Below are positions 1 through 6,443 of a stretch of DNA of 8,966 bases, piece by piece. Below the pieces are notes generated by a model, which was given only the letters and a program-made list of their open reading frames with translations, searched no databases and was not told where the DNA came from. Source of the DNA: Micrococcales bacterium (GTDB lineage: Bacteria > Actinomycetota > Actinomycetes > S36-B12 > UBA10799); contig JAHEXM010000052.1 in assembly GCA_023252115.1 (NCBI GenBank), positions 1 through 8,966 of the forward strand, in the 5' to 3' direction. Numbering within the stretch: the stretch's first letter is position 1; each line of letters starts with the position of its first letter. Both the position numbers and the translations under genes were made by a program.

Positions 1-51
1 TCTGGACCAGTAGCTGCGCGAGCCCCGGTCTGGACCCTGCCGAACGTCGAG

Positions 52-3000
52 CTACCACCAGATCGTGTGGTTCGGGAATCCGCCAGTGAAAGTAGCGGTG
101 ACGCGCGTGGCGCGGGTGAAGTTGGTTCTGGCCAAGTTGCAGCCCGACAAGTTTGCGTAGCTCAAATTCGCGCGGGTGAAGTTTGCTGACTTCAGGTTCG
201 ATCGGACGAAATTTGCCTTGGCGGCATTGATGTGGGAGAGGTTTGCGCGTAACAGATTTGTTTGGCTGAAATTTGTTCCTACGGCTTTTGCCTTGGACAA
301 GTTCGTCGAGGCGAGGTTTGCTCGGCTGAAGTTGATGCCAGTGATTCTGGTATTCGAAAAGTTCGCGTTCTGGAGTCGGGCCCGGGCGAAGTTGACGCGA
401 GCAGATTTCGGCTTCTTCTTGCCCGTCGCGGTTGTCGCGGTTGTCGAACGACCGTCTGTGCTCGAAAACACTGCCCCACGAAAGTCCGTACCGCGAACAT
501 CGGCATTGGTGAAGTCGGTTCCGATCAAAATCGCGCCGCGGAAACTTGCACCATGTGCGTCTGCGTTGACCAGGTTTGCGCTCGAGAGAGTGGCGCCAGC
601 AAAGTTGACTCCCACAATATTCACGCCAGTCAGGTCCACGTGAGTGAGATCAATTCCGCCGCACGATCCCGCCGGGCACACAGTGGCAAGTGCAGGAGGC
701 AACGTTGTGCTGTAAACGATAAGCGCTGTCGGGCTGGAAGTTGCCAACGCTGGTGAGCCAACTCCGTTGGTCTCCGTCACTACGACGCGCAGATAGTTGC
801 CAACATCTGTCGCGCCCAGCAGATAGGAGGATTCAGTGGCTCCGCTGACATTGTCATATGTTCCGTTTGCCGTAGTAGCGCGCTGCCATTGGTACGAGGC
901 TGTCGGCGTCGGATTGCCAGTCGCAGTTCCAAGCGTTGACGTAATTGTTTCACCAGACACAACCTGGCCTGACAGCGTCACGCCGGAAATCGTCGGTGTG
1001 GCCAACGTTTTGGTGTTTGCAGATGTTCCATATACAACTGTTCCTGCTGATACTGAGTTGTCGACACCAAAGCGTTCCCAGTACGCGGTGCCAGGCGTTA
1101 GTCCTGAACATGTTCCAGTATTGGTGACATTGGCAATACCCGTTATTGGGTTGGTGCTACTCAGCGTGCCGTTGATTGGGCTGGTGAACCCAGCATCGGT
1201 TGAGCACTGCATGGTGACTGTGGTTGATGCGCCACCCGGGTTAACTGTTGCGCTTGCTGTAACAGTTGCGACTGTCACTGAATCCACACTGGCCGCCGTC
1301 ACGGTTGGCGCAACGGAAGCAGTCGAGGTGGTGGCGGCAGTGCCATACACAACTGTTCCCGCTGAAACAGAGTTGTCTGCTCCAAATCGCTGCCAATAAG
1401 CGGATCCGGGGTTGAAGCCTGAACAAGTTCCCCTGACTGCTACATCTGATGATCCAGTGATCGTCGTGGCGGTGCTCATGACACCGGCTCTGGGGCTAGA
1501 GAAGCCGGCGTTGGTTGAGCACTGCATCGTGACCGTGGTTGACGTACCACCGGGATTAATGGTGGCGCTTGCGGTCACTGTTGATGACGTTGCGGAATCC
1601 ACGCTTGCAGCAGAGACCGTGGGTGCAATAGCGGTGGTGGTGTAGGTGCCAGCGGTTCCGGTGACTGGCGAGCTGACGCTGTTGACGCTGTTGTATGCCT
1701 GGAAGCGGATCCAATACTGGGTTCCCGGTGAGAGGTTCGAGCAGCCACCTCCGACTGAGGTCGCGGTCCCAGTTGCGTTGGCGCCACTGGTCATGGTGCC
1801 AGCGATCGGGCTGGTGAAACCAACATCGGTGGAGCATTGAACGGTGACGGTGGTTGATGCACCACCGAAGTTGACCGTGCTTGTTGCGGTGATCGCGGTC
1901 GAGGCCGGTGAACCAGCGCTCGCGCTAGCTGTGTCGACCGTGGGAGCTATTGCATCGGTGGTTTGAGTTCCAACTGCCCCCGACACCGGGGATCCGACCC
2001 CATTGATGCTGTTGTAAGCCTGGAACCGAATCCAGTATTGCGTTCCGGGTGACAGGCTCGAACAGCCACCGGCAACCGGAGAATTACCAACGCCAGTAGC
2101 TGTTGCTCCGCTGATCATCGTGCCCGCGAAATTTCCTGAGCTGAAGCCACTAGTTGTCGAACACTGAACGGTGACGGTTGTTGATGCACCACCAGCATTC
2201 ACCGTGCTCGTAGCCGTAATCGCGGTCGAGGCTGGTGAACCAGCGCTCGCGCTAGCTGTGCTCACTGTTGGTGCGATGGCAGTGGTGGTGTAGGTGCCAC
2301 TGCCTCCGGTCACGAGGGAACCTGAACCGTTGACGGAGTTGTAGGCCTGGAAACGGATCCAATACTGGGTTCCTGGTGAGAGGCTGGAACATCCGCCGGC
2401 AACTGACGTTGCGGTCCCGGTTGCGGTTGCTCCGCTGGTCATAGTCCCGGCGATCGGGCTGGTGAAACCAACATCGGTGGAGCACTGAACGGTGACGGTG
2501 GTTGATGCTCCACCAAAGTTCACGGTGCTCGTTGCAGCAATGGTCGATGAAGCCGTTGAACCAGCGCTCGCGCTAGCTGTGCTCACTGTTGGTGCAGCCG
2601 CAATCGAACTTGCAGACGAACTCGCGCTTGTTGTACTGAGTCCCGTACTACTTGTCGCCACTACGGTGAATGAATAGGTGCCGGCAGCCAGATCGGTAAT
2701 GGTCGCGGGCGACGATGTCTTGCCGGGGACGATGACTCCGTCTTGATACACGGTGTACGTGATCGTGCCTTCCGAAGGCTGCGAAGGCTCTGACCAAGTG
2801 ACGGTAGCTTGCCCATTGCCGCTTGTTGCCGAGACGGACGTTGCTTGATTGAGCGCCGTGATGTCTACCGAGCCGTTGCCACCGGTCGTCCCAAGGGCGC
2901 CGTTTGTCCCCTGAGCAAAGTTATTCGCTGTCGCGCCAGATGCAGCTGTGCTGGCGAACGAACCGCCCGCGCCGCCGCCGCTGCCGAGCCAGCTGCCACT

Positions 3001-3804
3001 GAAGTATCCGTAGCCGCCACCGCCACCGCCGTAGCCGCCACCACCAGCGCTACCGCCGTTGCTTCCTCCACCACCGCCGCCAAAGCCCGCGCCACCACCT
3101 CCGACACGTTGGCTTGCATGACCGAAGCTCGCGGATGTGCCACCCGCAGTATCACCGGTGCCGCCATCGCCCTGACCCTGGTAGCCACCGCCGCCACCGC
3201 CAGTATTGAAATTAATGGTGGCACCGTTCGCTCCATTTGGGCTGCCACTCGTGCCTCCGGCGCCCCCCGCACCGCCGCCGTTGCCGGCGGCTGTTCCGCC
3301 GTTGCCGCCGTTGCCGCTTGAGCTGTTCGAATTTCCGCCGCTGCCGGCCTTGCCCCCAGATCCACTACCATTCCCTCCGGCTGCCGTCCCGGCTGCTGCG
3401 CCATCGCCGCCGTCAGCATTGAAGTGCGCACCACCCCCGCCGCCAGCAACCACGGTCACCCCTGTGCCGGTTACTGCCGTCGCCGACCCCCCGCCAGCGG
3501 CCGCGGTGGCGCCGCCCCCGACCTTGACGGACAGATTGCCACTCACCGATTGGTAGGTAGTGACAACGGCACCGTTGCCACCGACGCCCGTTTCGCCGCC
3601 ACCACCGGAACCAGTTCCGCCGCCACCCTTCGCGACGATCTTGACTACGTTTACCCCGCTGGGAAGCGTGTAAGTTGCAGCGTTCGTTCCGTCGGTGTAG
3701 GCGAACGACGTCGTATCCGCGCTCGCGGGACTTGCAATTAGCAGCGCGGGACCAAGCCCAACTGCGATTAGTGCGACCGAGAGGAGAACTCGCGAGCAAC
3801 GCAA
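52..3804 (-). CDS. Large exported Gly-rich / FN3-repeat / pentapeptide-repeat protein
   Basis: About 1250 aa (residue numbers from the TTG start). Signal peptide 1-29, cut at SPASA/DTT. Then a glycine-rich domain (30-313) that opens with a TYTLPSGVNVVKIVAKGGG-like segment typical of bacterial surface Gly-rich domains and contains almost no charged residues. Then an FN3 domain (about 318-394), five tandem FN3-like repeats (404-510, 511-619, 620-726, 727-831, 832-935), an Ig-like domain (936-1027; YQWQR, DVGNYLRVVV), a CPAGSC motif, and two pentapeptide-repeat blocks (about 1051-1113 and 1137-1237) split by a basic linker (GKKKPKS). Each tandem repeat has one QCST cysteine and one GGCS or GTCS cysteine, probably a disulfide outside the cell. 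There is no LPXTG motif, lipobox or C-terminal TM helix, so anchoring is unclear; the protein ends in IWW. Likely an adhesin, matrix or cell-surface structural protein (inferred). TTG 3804 is preferred over GTG 3813 because GGAGGTG lies 6 bases before it. Confidence 0.9.
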   Translation of the reverse strand: MRCSRVLLSVALIAVGLGPALLIASPASADTTSFAYTDGTNAATYTLPSGVNVVKIVAKGGGGTGSGGGGETGVGGNGAVVTTYQSVSGNLSVKVGGGATAAAGGGSATAVTGTGVTVVAGGGGGAHFNADGGDGAAAGTAAGGNGSGSGGKAGSGGNSNSSSGNGGNGGTAAGNGGGAGGAGGTSGSPNGANGATINFNTGGGGGGYQGQGDGGTGDTAGGTSASFGHASQRVGGGGAGFGGGGGGSNGGSAGGGGYGGGGGGYGYFSGSWLGSGGGAGGSFASTAASGATANNFAQGTNGALGTTGGNGSVDITALNQATSVSATSGNGQATVTWSEPSQPSEGTITYTVYQDGVIVPGKTSSPATITDLAAGTYSFTVVATSSTGLSTTSASSSASSIAAAPTVSTASASAGSTASSTIAATSTVNFGGASTTVTVQCSTDVGFTSPIAGTMTSGATATGTATSVAGGCSSLSPGTQYWIRFQAYNSVNGSGSLVTGGSGTYTTTAIAPTVSTASASAGSPASTAITATSTVNAGGASTTVTVQCSTTSGFSSGNFAGTMISGATATGVGNSPVAGGCSSLSPGTQYWIRFQAYNSINGVGSPVSGAVGTQTTDAIAPTVDTASASAGSPASTAITATSTVNFGGASTTVTVQCSTDVGFTSPIAGTMTSGANATGTATSVGGGCSNLSPGTQYWIRFQAYNSVNSVSSPVTGTAGTYTTTAIAPTVSAASVDSATSSTVTASATINPGGTSTTVTMQCSTNAGFSSPRAGVMSTATTITGSSDVAVRGTCSGFNPGSAYWQRFGADNSVSAGTVVYGTAATTSTASVAPTVTAASVDSVTVATVTASATVNPGGASTTVTMQCSTDAGFTSPINGTLSSTNPITGIANVTNTGTCSGLTPGTAYWERFGVDNSVSAGTVVYGTSANTKTLATPTISGVTLSGQVVSGETITSTLGTATGNPTPTASYQWQRATTANGTYDNVSGATESSYLLGATDVGNYLRVVVTETNGVGSPALATSSPTALIVYSTTLPPALATVCPAGSCGGIDLTHVDLTGVNIVGVNFAGATLSSANLVNADAHGASFRGAILIGTDFTNADVRGTDFRGAVFSSTDGRSTTATTATGKKKPKSARVNFARARLQNANFSNTRITGINFSRANLASTNLSKAKAVGTNFSQTNLLRANLSHINAAKANFVRSNLKSANFTRANLSYANLSGCNLARTNFTRATRVTATFTGGFPNHTIWW
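75..654 (-). repeat. Pentapeptide-repeat coding region in two blocks
   Basis: Encodes repeated A(N/D)(L/F)xx units, with Leu or Phe at the central position (for example ANLVNADAHGASF and NFSRANLASTNLSKA). The blocks lie at about 463-654 and 75-395. Between them, 396-462 encodes a Thr/Ser and Lys-rich linker (TTATTATGKKKPKS). Pentapeptide repeats fold into a right-handed quadrilateral beta helix; the linker would interrupt or loop out of that helix. The 15-base periodicity also yields long antisense ORFs that are not genes. Confidence 0.88.
1000..2595 (-). repeat. Five tandem ~105-codon FN3-like repeats
   Basis: Units start at each APTV motif: 2275-2595, 1948-2274, 1627-1947, 1312-1626 and 1000-1311 (107, 109, 107, 105 and 104 codons). 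The shared core is VNxGGASTTVTVQCST, then an SPGTQYWIRFQAYNS-like strand. Units 1-3 are close to each other; units 4-5 form a second subgroup (SASVDS, VTMQCST, YWxRFGxDNSVSAGTVVYGT). At DNA level units 1 and 3 agree at 58 of 59 bases (2450-2508 versus 1802-1860), while units 2 and 3 agree at 40 of 41 (2219-2259 versus 1892-1932). Confidence 0.9.
2868..3627 (-). repeat. Glycine-codon-rich low-complexity region
   Basis: Roughly 250 codons dominated by Gly with Ala, Ser, Asn and Thr, appearing on the plus strand as dense gcc/acc runs. It encodes runs of four to eight glycines, with Tyr/Phe only near the end (GYGGGGGGYGYFSGSW). It is the Gly-rich domain of the large exported protein and resembles the PGRS style of sequence by composition, without a PE domain. 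Such tracts are prone to slippage and length variation. Confidence 0.85.
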
Positions 3805-3810
3805 ATTTCC

Positions 3811-3817
3811 CACCTCC
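3811..3817 (-). promoter_or_regulatory. Shine-Dalgarno GGAGGTG for the large exported protein
   Basis: GGAGGTG lies exactly 6 bases before TTG 3804-3802. If GTG 3813 were the start, it would overlap this same motif and leave no spacing. This decides the start in favour of TTG. Confidence 0.6.
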
Positions 3818-3913
3818 AGTCACCGTCACGGCATGCGGCATATAGGTCAGAAATATCGTGTCATGGTGGTGCCGTCCACCTGCCTGATGTAACCCGAATG
3901 GCGGAACGCGGAT

Positions 3914-3927
3914 GTTGAGCCCTCAAC
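3914..3927 (-). repeat. Short inverted repeat between the two exported-protein genes
   Basis: A palindrome GTTGAG-CC-CTCAAC (plus strand) lies 27 bases after the stop of the small secreted protein. The stem is up to 6 bp with a very tight loop and no following T-run in the transcribed direction. It could be a weak terminator or an operator upstream of the large gene. The rest of the 150-base gap shows no clear promoter. Confidence 0.3.
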
Positions 3928-3954
3928 CAGCCGGGGCACTGAATTGGTGGTGCG

Positions 3955-4287
3955 CTATCTCGGCGGCGAGGGTCGCAAAATTTCCTGGCTCAGAGCGGGA
4001 GCGCTCTGTGGCATCTTGGCGTCGAGTGTGCGAAGGCCAGCTGCAAACGCATATTTCTGGATTCCCAATTCCGAGAGCCCGCCGTCCCGGTTCAAAAGGT
4101 ACTGGTAGTACTGGTAACCCGGGGCGGGATATTCAATGTGGCTGTCTGTCTGGGGTCCGGTGATAGAAGGTTGGTCTGACCCTGACAAGTATTTGTTGTC
4201 TGCCGCAATAGCCGGAGACGACGCCCCGACGAGGATCGCGGCACCGGCACCGAGTGCGAACAAACAAGCGATTGGGCGACGAATCAC
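3955..4287 (-). CDS. Small secreted protein, unknown family
   Basis: About 110 aa from the chosen GTG start. The longer ORF begins at ATG (4305), but AAGGAG sits 6 bases before GTG 4287, while the ATG has no convincing ribosome site. With the GTG start the protein opens with a compact signal peptide: MIRRP, then a hydrophobic core to about residue 20, and a signal peptidase I site SPAIA/ADN near residue 28. The mature part (about 82 aa) is polar and Tyr-rich (EYPAPGYQYYQYLLNRDGG), then a probable helix (LSELGIQKYAFAAGLRTLDAK), then a Pro-rich end (RPSPPR). It has no cysteine after the signal region, so it is neither a lipoprotein nor disulfide-bonded. The family is not recognised. It lies 109 bases after the DUF998 gene and 150 bases before the large exported protein, so it may be independently transcribed. 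Confidence 0.75.
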   Translation of the reverse strand: MIRRPIACLFALGAGAAILVGASSPAIAADNKYLSGSDQPSITGPQTDSHIEYPAPGYQYYQYLLNRDGGLSELGIQKYAFAAGLRTLDAKMPQSAPALSQEILRPSPPR

Positions 4288-4293
4288 GATCGA

Positions 4294-4299
4294 CTCCTT
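4294..4299 (-). promoter_or_regulatory. Shine-Dalgarno AAGGAG for the small secreted protein
   Basis: AAGGAG lies 6 bases before GTG 4287-4285, the same spacing as for the large exported gene. It sits inside the longer ATG-initiated ORF and supports the internal GTG start. Confidence 0.65.
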
Positions 4300-4337
4300 G
4301 TCCATTTGCTACCACGGACATTTTCGACCATGCAGAC

Positions 4338-4370
4338 GCTCGATCCGTCGGTTGCGATCCGCGATTGAGC
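4338..4370 (-). repeat. Imperfect hairpin after the DUF998 gene
   Basis: GCTCAATC and GATCGAGC (minus strand; 4363-4370 and 4338-4345) can pair with one A-C mismatch around a 17-base loop. There is no U-run, so terminator function is doubtful. Just upstream of it, TTGACT (4377-4382) looks like a -35 box, but no matching -10 is seen at normal spacing. Confidence 0.2.
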
Positions 4371-4396
4371 TATTCGAGTCAATAAACACGCACCGA

Positions 4397-5044
4397 TTAG
4401 TGCCGATTTTGACGTGTAATCTGCCCAGTAGCATTCGACTGGACGTAGCGAGTGAAGCAGACCCAGACCACGATCAGTGGCCAAAGCGCTTCGGCGCCCG
4501 AGGCGCACCTTTCAGATATTCCACCAAGCGACGTCTGCGTGTTCAAAAAGACAAATGCAACTACAAGAAACAAAAGGAAACACCCAACGCCGATGCTCGG
4601 CAACGGGCGCAGAACCCAAGGGATCCTGCTGGATCGCGACCACGCTGCGATGGGCCACACGGCAAGCGCCACAAAAGACACGGTCGCCGAGATCAGGTGG
4701 CCCGGCTCTGCGATCGAAGAACCCAATGGAACAAATGCGACGGCAATTGTTGCGGCGCCCCCAACGGCCAACAAGACCCGGCCGGCTTTGGCAGCGGGCC
4801 TAAGTCCCGACGCAGTGACGATGTGGCAAATACCGAGCGCGATAAGCGCCGCCGTCATGATCCATCTATCAACTGCGTACGTAGCAGCGAGTGCGCTAAT
4901 GGTGTCGCGAGTTGAGTCGTAACCCGATGGTTGGACTGCGGCGGCCCATGTCCACCCTCCGATCAGAACTATAGGTGCGGCAGTCGCTGATATCAGACTC
5001 CGAATTGCAACGGGCTTCGCCCGGATAGTCGAATCCTGATTCAA
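4397..5044 (-). CDS. DUF998 family six-TM membrane protein
   Basis: 215 aa, the normal size for DUF998 proteins, with six predicted TM helices at about 15-37, 58-77, 88-107, 117-135, 150-168 and 186-201. The loop after helix 1 carries the family-like signature QPSGYDSTRDTISALAA, followed by VDRW leading into helix 2; the PGHLISA segment starts helix 4. DUF998 members are integral membrane proteins of unknown biochemical activity. The start is TTG at 5044, overlapping the previous TGA (TTGA). No ATG or GTG nearby would keep helix 1 intact, and no separate ribosome site is visible, so expression is probably translationally coupled. It is the last gene of the compact set; a weak hairpin, not a clear terminator, lies in the gap after it. 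A polar Lys-poor, Arg/Gln-rich tail (about 202-215) follows helix 6, probably cytoplasmic. Confidence 0.88.
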   Translation of the reverse strand: MNQDSTIRAKPVAIRSLISATAAPIVLIGGWTWAAAVQPSGYDSTRDTISALAATYAVDRWIMTAALIALGICHIVTASGLRPAAKAGRVLLAVGGAATIAVAFVPLGSSIAEPGHLISATVSFVALAVWPIAAWSRSSRIPWVLRPLPSIGVGCFLLFLVVAFVFLNTQTSLGGISERCASGAEALWPLIVVWVCFTRYVQSNATGQITRQNRH

Positions 5045-5412
5045 CTTGGGGCGTCGAACTGCTGTTTCCAGCTCGCGGCCCAGGCGACAAATGCAGCTCC
5101 ATTGATTCCCTGCGCAACGTAAACGTAAGTAGGTGAGCTGACGATTACCGAATCAACGACTTCGGTATAGGTGGCAGTGGGTTTCGCAAGCAGAAGTAGA
5201 AGCAGACTCAAGAAGCAAGTGAATGGCGCGAACACCAACGCCAATACGACCAGCGTGGTGTCCCATTGATCGTGATATCGCACGATCGCCTGCGATGATT
5301 GAAGTGAGACCTTTGTGTCGTTTATCCACGAACGTCCCGAAGGTGTAATGACAGCGCCATCACTCCACACAACGACCTGACCAAAACTATTGGCAACAAC
5401 CCGCTCAGTCAT
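5041..5412 (-). CDS. Small single-pass membrane protein, unknown family
   Basis: 123 aa, not recognised. The first 50 residues look beta-rich and polar (GQVVVWSDGAVITPSG, then KVSLQSSQAIVRY). A strongly hydrophobic TM segment follows at about 53-76, containing a run of seven leucines interrupted by Ser, and then a mixed 45-residue tail with two weakly hydrophobic strands (VVDSVIVSS, TYVYVAQGI). No cysteine pair or zinc ribbon is present, unlike the three genes before it. The ATG lies 5 bases after the Tim44-like stop with only a weak purine-rich site (AGGCG), so it probably depends on coupling. Its TGA overlaps the next start (TTGA). The tight packing argues that it is a real member of the operon and that its product works at the same membrane, but no biochemical role can be read from the sequence. 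Confidence 0.75.
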   Translation of the reverse strand: MTERVVANSFGQVVVWSDGAVITPSGRSWINDTKVSLQSSQAIVRYHDQWDTTLVVLALVFAPFTCFLSLLLLLLAKPTATYTEVVDSVIVSSPTYVYVAQGINGAAFVAWAASWKQQFDAPS

Positions 5413-5417
5413 GACGG

Positions 5418-6443
5418 TTACGCCTGTGCCGGTGGTGGTTGTGCTGGCGGTGGCTGAACCGGCGGCTGTTGTACCGGTGGAGGCATTTCCGCCAACGCTT
5501 GCGGGGTTGGTCCGGCAGTAGCTTGGGCGTACTCGAGACTCGGCAACTGGTCAATGCGGTACAGCACCCAGTCATACGCGCCACCCATGATTGCTGCGTG
5601 GCAGTAGTCGCAGTTGCCGAGTGAATCGACAGACATCGGCGCACCACAGTTCGGGCACGCCGCGTCAGCGATACCGGGCTTCGATGTTGTTTTGACATCT
5701 CCATCGCGGGTGAAAACCCAGTCCTCGGACCAGTAGTCAGAAGTCGTATTTCCCTTAATGACTTTGCCAGCATCATCGACGTCATAGTCCGAGGAGTAGA
5801 CGATAAAGCGTTGAGTGATGTACTGCTTTGCGCCGGTGCTGATGTGCTGAATGTAGGTGTACTGAACCGCCAAATTATCCAGCTTGTTGTGTGCATTGCG
5901 TTCTGTATAGCCGTCAATCTGCGATTTGTGGGCTTGCCAGATCCCATCCGCCATGACTTGCCTGGTTAGACCTGGATTGCGATCGCACCAGGCTGTTTGC
6001 ACGGCATAGAACACCCGGTTTGCTGACTCATTGAATTTGAGGACATCAAAAGCCGGATCAACTGCAAGAAGCTGGTGGTATTCGGCGACGATCGCGGACG
6101 CATCTTGGCCTTGGGTCGCGGCATTGGCAACGGGGATCGTAATCGGATAGGCCTGTACTGAGGACCTCTTTCGGGACCGCATGACGACCAACACAATGAT
6201 GAAGATGATGATGAGGATCGGAACCCCAATAGCCATCAACAAGAAGATCCCCGCCAGGCCCCCACCCCCGCCGCCGCTTCCGGGACCGAAGTAGTGGGTA
6301 CTGCCGCCACCGCTGCTGCCCCCACTATGACCACCGCCGCCGCCCCCGCTGCTGTGGCCACCAGTCCCGCCGCCACCGCGAACGGGAACGAATGTCATTG
6401 CGTAGGCGACGGCATGGAGCAGTGACGCAAAGACAATTTGCAT
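5418..6443 (-). CDS. Membrane-anchored Tim44-like protein with internal zinc ribbon
   Basis: 341 aa. A short hydrophobic N-terminus (1-20) is followed by a Gly/Ser/His-rich stretch (23-62, with GGHSSGG and GGHSGG), one strong TM helix (about 63-88) and a basic RSRKR stop-transfer. By the positive-inside rule the Gly/His part is outside and the rest cytoplasmic. Residues about 116-300 look Tim44-like: helices with AEYHQLLAVDPAFD and FYAVQTAW, strands such as QYTYIQHI and YSEDWVFTR-like residues near 237-246, and a final DWVLYRIDQL. A Cys4 zinc ribbon (C263/C266/C278/C281; CPNC...CDYC) sits just before the last strand. The end is Pro/Gln-rich (320-341). Tim44-like domains share the NTF2-like fold and bind membranes or partners. 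The ATG overlaps the SPFH stop, and the next gene begins 5 bases after this stop. It is the likely membrane anchor of the SPFH/zinc-ribbon set; this role is inferred. Confidence 0.88.
   Translation of the reverse strand: MQIVFASLLHAVAYAMTFVPVRGGGGTGGHSSGGGGGGHSGGSSGGGSTHYFGPGSGGGGGGLAGIFLLMAIGVPILIIIFIIVLVVMRSRKRSSVQAYPITIPVANAATQGQDASAIVAEYHQLLAVDPAFDVLKFNESANRVFYAVQTAWCDRNPGLTRQVMADGIWQAHKSQIDGYTERNAHNKLDNLAVQYTYIQHISTGAKQYITQRFIVYSSDYDVDDAGKVIKGNTTSDYWSEDWVFTRDGDVKTTSKPGIADAACPNCGAPMSVDSLGNCDYCHAAIMGGAYDWVLYRIDQLPSLEYAQATAGPTPQALAEMPPPVQQPPVQPPPAQPPPAQA

Noticed and set aside
1..51. Direct repeat tctggacc (1-8 and 29-36) and small inverted ggtctggacc after the large gene
   Set aside because: Stem is only 4 bp, there is no T-run and the window ends here; not enough for a terminator or attachment site.
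176..643. Plus-strand ORF of 155 aa that itself looks periodic (KFADFRF, RFARLKL)
   Set aside because: It is the antisense shadow of the pentapeptide repeats; the 15-base period keeps stops out on both strands. It has no ribosome site or known domain.
1000..2595. Regular ~320-base repeats considered as a CRISPR array or DNA-level satellite
   Set aside because: Units are far too long for CRISPR, diverged between copies, and kept in one reading frame; they encode protein domains.
2809..3556. Long plus- and minus-strand ORFs rich in Ala/Pro/Arg over the Gly-rich region
   Set aside because: Low-complexity GC-rich Gly codons read in other frames give Ala, Pro and Arg ORFs. The Gly frame continues a signal-peptide protein, so these are shadows.
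2868..3627. PE_PGRS protein of mycobacteria
   Set aside because: Composition is similar, but there is no PE domain; a normal signal peptide and FN3/pentapeptide modules are present instead.
3825..3900. TGACAC/TATATG pair upstream of the large exported gene as a promoter
   Set aside because: Spacing is only about 13 bases, too short for a standard -35/-10 pair.
4136..4922. Plus-strand ORFs of 259 and 156 aa opposite DUF998 and the small secreted gene
   Set aside because: Their translations are charged and without domain pattern, while the minus frame gives six clear TM helices and operon overlaps.
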